This document shows, piece by piece, positions 60,333 to 64,000 of a stretch of 64,000 bases of DNA. The position numbers and the translations under genes are program-made. The stretch is from Megaleporinus macrocephalus (Eukaryota > Chordata > Actinopteri > Characiformes > Anostomidae): positions 37,790,428-37,854,427 of the forward strand of contig CM038709.1 of the NCBI GenBank assembly GCA_021613375.1. Reading direction: 5' to 3'. The notes beneath the pieces were generated by a model. It made no database searches and was not told where the DNA came from. It was given only the letters and a program-made list of their open reading frames with translations. Position 1 is the first letter of the stretch. Each line of letters opens with the position of its first letter.

Positions 60333-60693
60333 ATGCACAAAAGTATTGGGACACTATACGATATTGTCACAAGTATATAAAAATACAAGCAACTAACCAT
60401 GCAGTCTGTTATGCTTTAGCATAACAGGACATTTTGGACAACTGCATGCTTCCGAGGTAAATAAGGTCTTTTTCTATTCCAGCATGACTGTCCCAGTGCT
60501 CAAAACAAGGTTTTGCGTGAAAGAACTTAACTGGTCCACACAGAGCCCTGACCTCAACCCCATCCAACACCTTTGGGATGAACTAGAACGAAGGTTGTGG
60601 GCCAGGTCCTCTTGTCCAACAACAGTGTCTGAAAGGGACATCATAAAAGCTTCTGTAGGTGTAATATGTAGGTGTCCCAATACTTTTGTCCAT
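60333..60693 (+). pseudogene. Tc1-derived short element with transposase piece
   Basis: Perfect 18-bp inverted termini 'acaaaagtattgggacac' lie at 60337-60354 and, reversed, at 60672-60689. Between them the plus strand encodes 'SPDLNPIQHLWDELERRLWA', the third catalytic region of a Tc1 transposase in which the usual Glu of 'NPIEHLW' is Gln. The first two catalytic regions and the DNA-binding domain are deleted. The frame then runs on through the right terminal repeat. It is a nonautonomous derivative that keeps only ends and a coding scrap. Confidence 0.75.
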
Positions 60694-60777
60694 AAACTGT
60701 TTATTAATGGTTAATAGTTAAAAAAATACTGAATAGATTTAAGCTGAAAGGTTCTTGTACAACAAAGTACTACAAAA

Positions 60778-61010
60778 ATTATGGCCAAAATATTGTGAGA
60801 ACACTCAACTGTGAACCAAGTATCAGGAATTGGAATAAACAGAGCACTGAGTGAACTCTTACACTACACCAATAACTAACTATCGAGAAGAATCTACACA
60901 TGCGCAGCAACAAATAGCTAGCATTTGGTTTTATGCTTTCATTACACTTGTACACTTAGCTTTTCCAACCCAGCCAGCATCTTCAGATCCATATTACATT
61001 GCACTGAGCA
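60778..61010 (+). repeat. Local duplication, copy 2
   Basis: Matches 59268-59490. It lies directly between two Tc1-derived pieces (60333-60693 and 61015-61165). Confidence 0.8.
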
Positions 61011-61014
61011 AAAA

Positions 61015-61165
61015 TGTCCACAGACATAAAGCAAGATCTTGTAGAAAACCTTCCCAGAAGAGTGGAAGCTGTTATAGTCCCAACCCTATGGATTTAAAAT
61101 GGGACGTCATAAAAGCTTCTGTAGGTGTAATATGTAGGTGTCCCAATACTTTTGTCCATATAGAG
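61015..61165 (+). mobile_element. Tc1-derived 3' end
   Basis: It encodes 'DLVENLPRRVEAVI' and then the same 3' end as 60640-60693 ('cataaaagcttctgtaggtg', 'gtgtcccaatacttttgtcc'). The left part is missing. Confidence 0.7.
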
Positions 61166-62185
61166 TATCTAAAGTTATGCAGTTCCTATCACTTAGTCAT
61201 AAACTTTTACTAATGGTTAAAAAAATACCCCTCACACAGTAAGTGGTAGAAAGGGTAAATAGATTTAAGCCGTGAGGTTCTTGTACAACAAAGACATCTG
61301 AAGTGCTCCGGCATCGTGATTCAATTTCTTGATCAGAGGATTCACTCATGCCTGAAGGAGTTTCTGGGTCAAGGACCTATTGACTACAAAGATATCCAAA
61401 AAGCTTCAGTCGAACAAAGTGAGTAATTCATTGAATACATGTAACCGGGGTCAGAATGTCAGCCAGCCTGTGTAATTTTTTCAATTCCTGTCAGCTTTTG
61501 GGCACTGACTCACAAATACATTCAACCCCCTAAATATACATTCAACAATAAAATAGAATGTTTTGAATGTTGGACATGATTAACTATTTATAAACACATA
61601 TATAACTAAACAGAATGTGATAGATACACTATTTGACACTATCTATCTAGGTAGCTCTTAATTAGTGAATTCAGATTATTAAAGATGCACTCATTGCTGA
61701 CAAAGACGTTCAGTCACACACACATAGAATATAATAGAAAATAACTGGCCAATTCAATGGGACGCTCTGGAGCAGCTTTAAATAAGTGTAAGGTTGTCAT
61801 ACCCAAAGCCATACCCCCTGGCACCAGAACATCAGCACCTCATCTCACTAAGGATCTTGTGGCTGACTGCAATCAGACTGTCACAGCAATGTTCTAATAT
61901 CTAGTGTAAAGCTTTCTCAGATGAGTAGAGGGTGTATTTACCATTACTATATGGAATTAAAGCCATATTAATACACAGCAGATCACATGTGGGTTGAAAT
62001 ATACACAGATGAAGGCAGCCAGTCAGACAAATGGTAGACAAATGTCTACTAGCGTAGCCTTTTTCAGCTAATATCTTAATAATATAACAGCCAGTAAGTA
62101 AAGAAGTAGTAAACTGGTATCAAGTGTTGTGAGTAATGCTGAAGACTGGATTTTATTCAGTTTACACAAGTAGAGTGTAAGAATG
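61166..62185. other. Intronic sequence without recognisable gene
   Basis: No supported gene or repeat. Confidence 0.5.
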
Positions 62186-62292
62186 AAATGCTACACAATG
62201 CCATGCTATGCTATGCCATGCTAAGTGATGCTACATTATATGATGCTACACTATATGAAGCTACACGTGATGCTATGCTATGCCATGCTATG
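62186..62292. repeat. Degenerate 'atgct' microsatellite
   Basis: Runs of 'atgctatgctatgccatgct' and 'gatgctacactatatg' type. Confidence 0.85.
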
Positions 62293-62436
62293 GCACTGTG
62301 CATAAGACAATTGACATTAAATATTATTCAACATCATTTTTGCCGTGCTCAGAGAAGCCAGTGTTGGCTTTATAAGCACTTGCTTTGATCTCACTAGCAA
62401 TACTGACATTTGTCTACATATTAATGTATTAATTCA

Positions 62437-62915
62437 GGGTATCGTCACTGATTTCCCAGATCGATTCGATTCCGATTCACAAGGTCCGAATTCAATTCGA
62501 TTTCCGATTCAATTCAATTCAATTCAATATGGATTCATTTAGGGATATTTCAGTTACAATAATATGTTTTGTTTGAATATGAAAAGAGATTTTCAGAGAA
62601 ATAATGTGCTAAATGTACAAGAAACACTCAACCTACCCTTACTAAAAACATTAGTGTTTATATGTTTATATACCGTCATGGTTTCTGAATCCAAAATGTA
62701 GCCAGACATCTGCTTTCAAGTTCTGGGACGCCTTCACTTGTGTTCCAGCCATGCTAAACTGATGCGCGCCCCCAGCCAGATCTCGTTGCTAATTTGGAAT
62801 GCTAATTTTAAAGATCGATCTCAGGTTTATACGAATCGATATCAGATTATTCAAATAATTATTAGATTTTAATCGAAAAATAGATTTTTTTAAACACACC
62901 CCTAATAATAATTAT
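62437..62915. mobile_element. Short hAT-like element with 'gattcgattcc' repeats
   Basis: The left part holds 'gatcgattcgattccgattc' and a short 'aattc' tract (62485-62527); the right part ends 'ttaaacacacccctaataat'. This resembles a common fish hAT short element, but no clear target duplication was found. Confidence 0.5.
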
Positions 62916-63202
62916 ATATATATAGTCAATGTATTTAATAATGCTTATGTAAATGACAATATTAGAGAGCTTACAAGCCTTTTAAGTGTATGTAGATTGT
63001 TCACTGGTGTACATATAGTTCCACTAGCTCCAGTGCAAATTTGGGACTTCAAATATCAGTCAACTGAGAGACTCCATTTGAGGTAAGGGGAAAATTCTAT
63101 ATTAGATTTTTCATCACACTGTCACCGCAGTAAGGAACTTTCCAATAAATTATTGAGCAACAAAATCCTTCAACAACAGAAGGCACTGAAATGTGGACTT
63201 AC
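62916..63202 (-). other. tmem163: tmem163 intron 2, start
   Basis: The minus-strand intron opens with GTAAGT (63202 down to 63197). No other feature is recognised here. On the plus strand the whole stretch to the left, perhaps the rest of the window, would be intron 2. Confidence 0.7.
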
Positions 63203-63322
63203 TGAACGCCGCCACTGCCAGGATAAGCGTCACCACAATGGAGATCCACGACACCCACAGGGCCTTCTTCCTATAGCTTTGAGCTTCATGGGGTTTCAGA
63301 CGCATACTGCTCTCCAACAGAC
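63203..63322 (-). CDS. tmem163: tmem163 exon 2 (partial gene)
   Basis: TMEM163 is a multi-pass membrane protein of synaptic vesicles and lysosomes, related to cation diffusion facilitators, that exports zinc from the cytosol. This 120-base exon encodes one residue split at the left junction plus 39 codons. It starts 'LLESSMRLKPHEAQSYRKKA' and continues 'LWVSWISIVVTLILAVAAF', differing at only a few positions from the human protein as I remember it. The second half is the first transmembrane helix; the first half is the cytosolic stretch before it. Splice sites agree: a pyrimidine-rich acceptor ending in CTGACAG at 63323-63329 (phase 1, completing a Gly codon) and a consensus donor GTAAGT right after the first base of the next codon. 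Exon 1 lies past the right edge. I recognised no further tmem163 exon to the left. The fish paralogue (a or b) cannot be told. Confidence 0.93.
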
Positions 63323-63815
63323 CTGTCAGAAGAACAATCACAGCACAGCTTTAAAGCCCCCTGAAAACAATCAGCCTGTCTTCTTAACTGAACCTAACGA
63401 CAAAGGCTTATTAGAAATCTGCTAGTCCGTGACCGCAACGAACCCGGCGAGGCTCAGCTATTGCTAAGTGTGCTGTGAGCAGAACACCCAGAGGCAGAGA
63501 AAGTGAGACGTGTTGCCAAGAACTAAATGGGCCTGTTAAATTAGCTGGATGGAAAGGTCTCCTAGAAGATTTGGGGCGTGCTAATTTGTTGTTTTGCGTG
63601 TAATAAAAGGGGAAATTAGTTCTGCTAGTGAGCGGCTGCTGGAAGTCACAGGAGATGCAGCTTGTTAGGCGAGTGACTGTTTCAATGCTAGCTCGGAGGG
63701 AATGAAAGAGATAGAATGACAGATTGTTACAGTGGTGGTCTATTTCTCTTGTTTTTAACTAACATGCAGCCAAAGATCAACAGAGTAAAACGTTTACTGT
63801 GAAATATTTATTAGA
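63323..63815 (-). other. tmem163: tmem163 intron 1, 3' part
   Basis: Intronic sequence upstream of exon 2 on the minus strand. 63430-63720 is unique with even composition and could be a conserved noncoding element; this is inference. Confidence 0.6.
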
Positions 63816-64000
63816 CTCCAGTAATCTGCTGTAAAACTAGTGGAGCTCAGTCTGCAGTAATCTGCTGTAAAACTAGTGCAGCTCAGTCTCCAGTAATCTG
63901 CTGTAAAACTAGTGGAGCTCAGTCTCCAGTAATCTGCTGTAAAACTAGTAGAGCTCAGTCTGCAGTAATCTGCTGTAAAACTAGTGGAGCTCAGTCTCCA
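63816..64000. repeat. 36-bp tandem repeat, runs off window
   Basis: Five units of 'ctccagtaatctgctgtaaa' plus 'actagtggagctcagt', nearly identical (single changes such as ctgcag for ctccag). The array lies in tmem163 intron 1 and is not finished at the window end. Confidence 0.95.

Overview
The window reads as vertebrate, most likely teleost fish, intronic DNA. The one coding exon of a host gene that I can support is exon 2 of tmem163 (zinc efflux transporter of synaptic vesicles and lysosomes) on the minus strand at 63203-63322, with good splice sites on both sides. Exon 1 would lie beyond the right edge and exons 3 onward to the left. I did not recognise another tmem163 exon, so about 63 kb is probably a single long intron 2. 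The mix of repeats (CR1/L2/Rex1-type and L1-type LINEs, many Tc1-like elements, hAT elements and their short derivatives, and an abundant palindromic repeat ending in 'atcagccataacatta') fits an ostariophysan fish such as a characin or catfish. That lineage call is inference.

Layout. 1-5 kb: end of an inverted-repeat element, then three partial copies of a duplicated segment carrying exon-like minus-strand reading frames. 5.6-6.7 kb: a hAT element with a BED zinc-finger exon and a nested short element. 6.9-13.5 kb: short nonautonomous elements, a diverged tandem duplication, a 31-bp minisatellite with higher-order structure and a long TA tract. 14-18.2 kb: a GC-rich unique block, an L1-type LINE remnant, a possible solo LTR and a broken THAP-domain exon. 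20-32.8 kb: duplicated repeat pairs, hAT short elements (one with a perfect 8-bp target duplication), a 62/63-bp minisatellite and the second hAT-BED copy. 34-47.9 kb: several Tc1-like transposase remnants and three LINE remnants. 48-53.7 kb: more short elements and extreme A/TA/T tracts. 54-62.9 kb: further short elements, an LTR-like block, a local duplication and Tc1 derivatives. 63.2-64 kb: the tmem163 exon and a 36-bp tandem repeat that runs off the window.

No gene cluster, operon-like unit, CRISPR array or other new molecular system is visible. The transposon genes I recognise are all broken by frameshift, stop or deletion, although several Tc1 and LINE fragments keep recognisable catalytic motifs. 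The most interesting signals are structural: a short element family that repeatedly abuts (TA)n tracts, the same element nested in both hAT-BED copies, a very long self-complementary A/TA/T hairpin, a minisatellite whose 63-bp unit keeps a 21-residue reading frame, and the triplicated exon-like segment at the left end.
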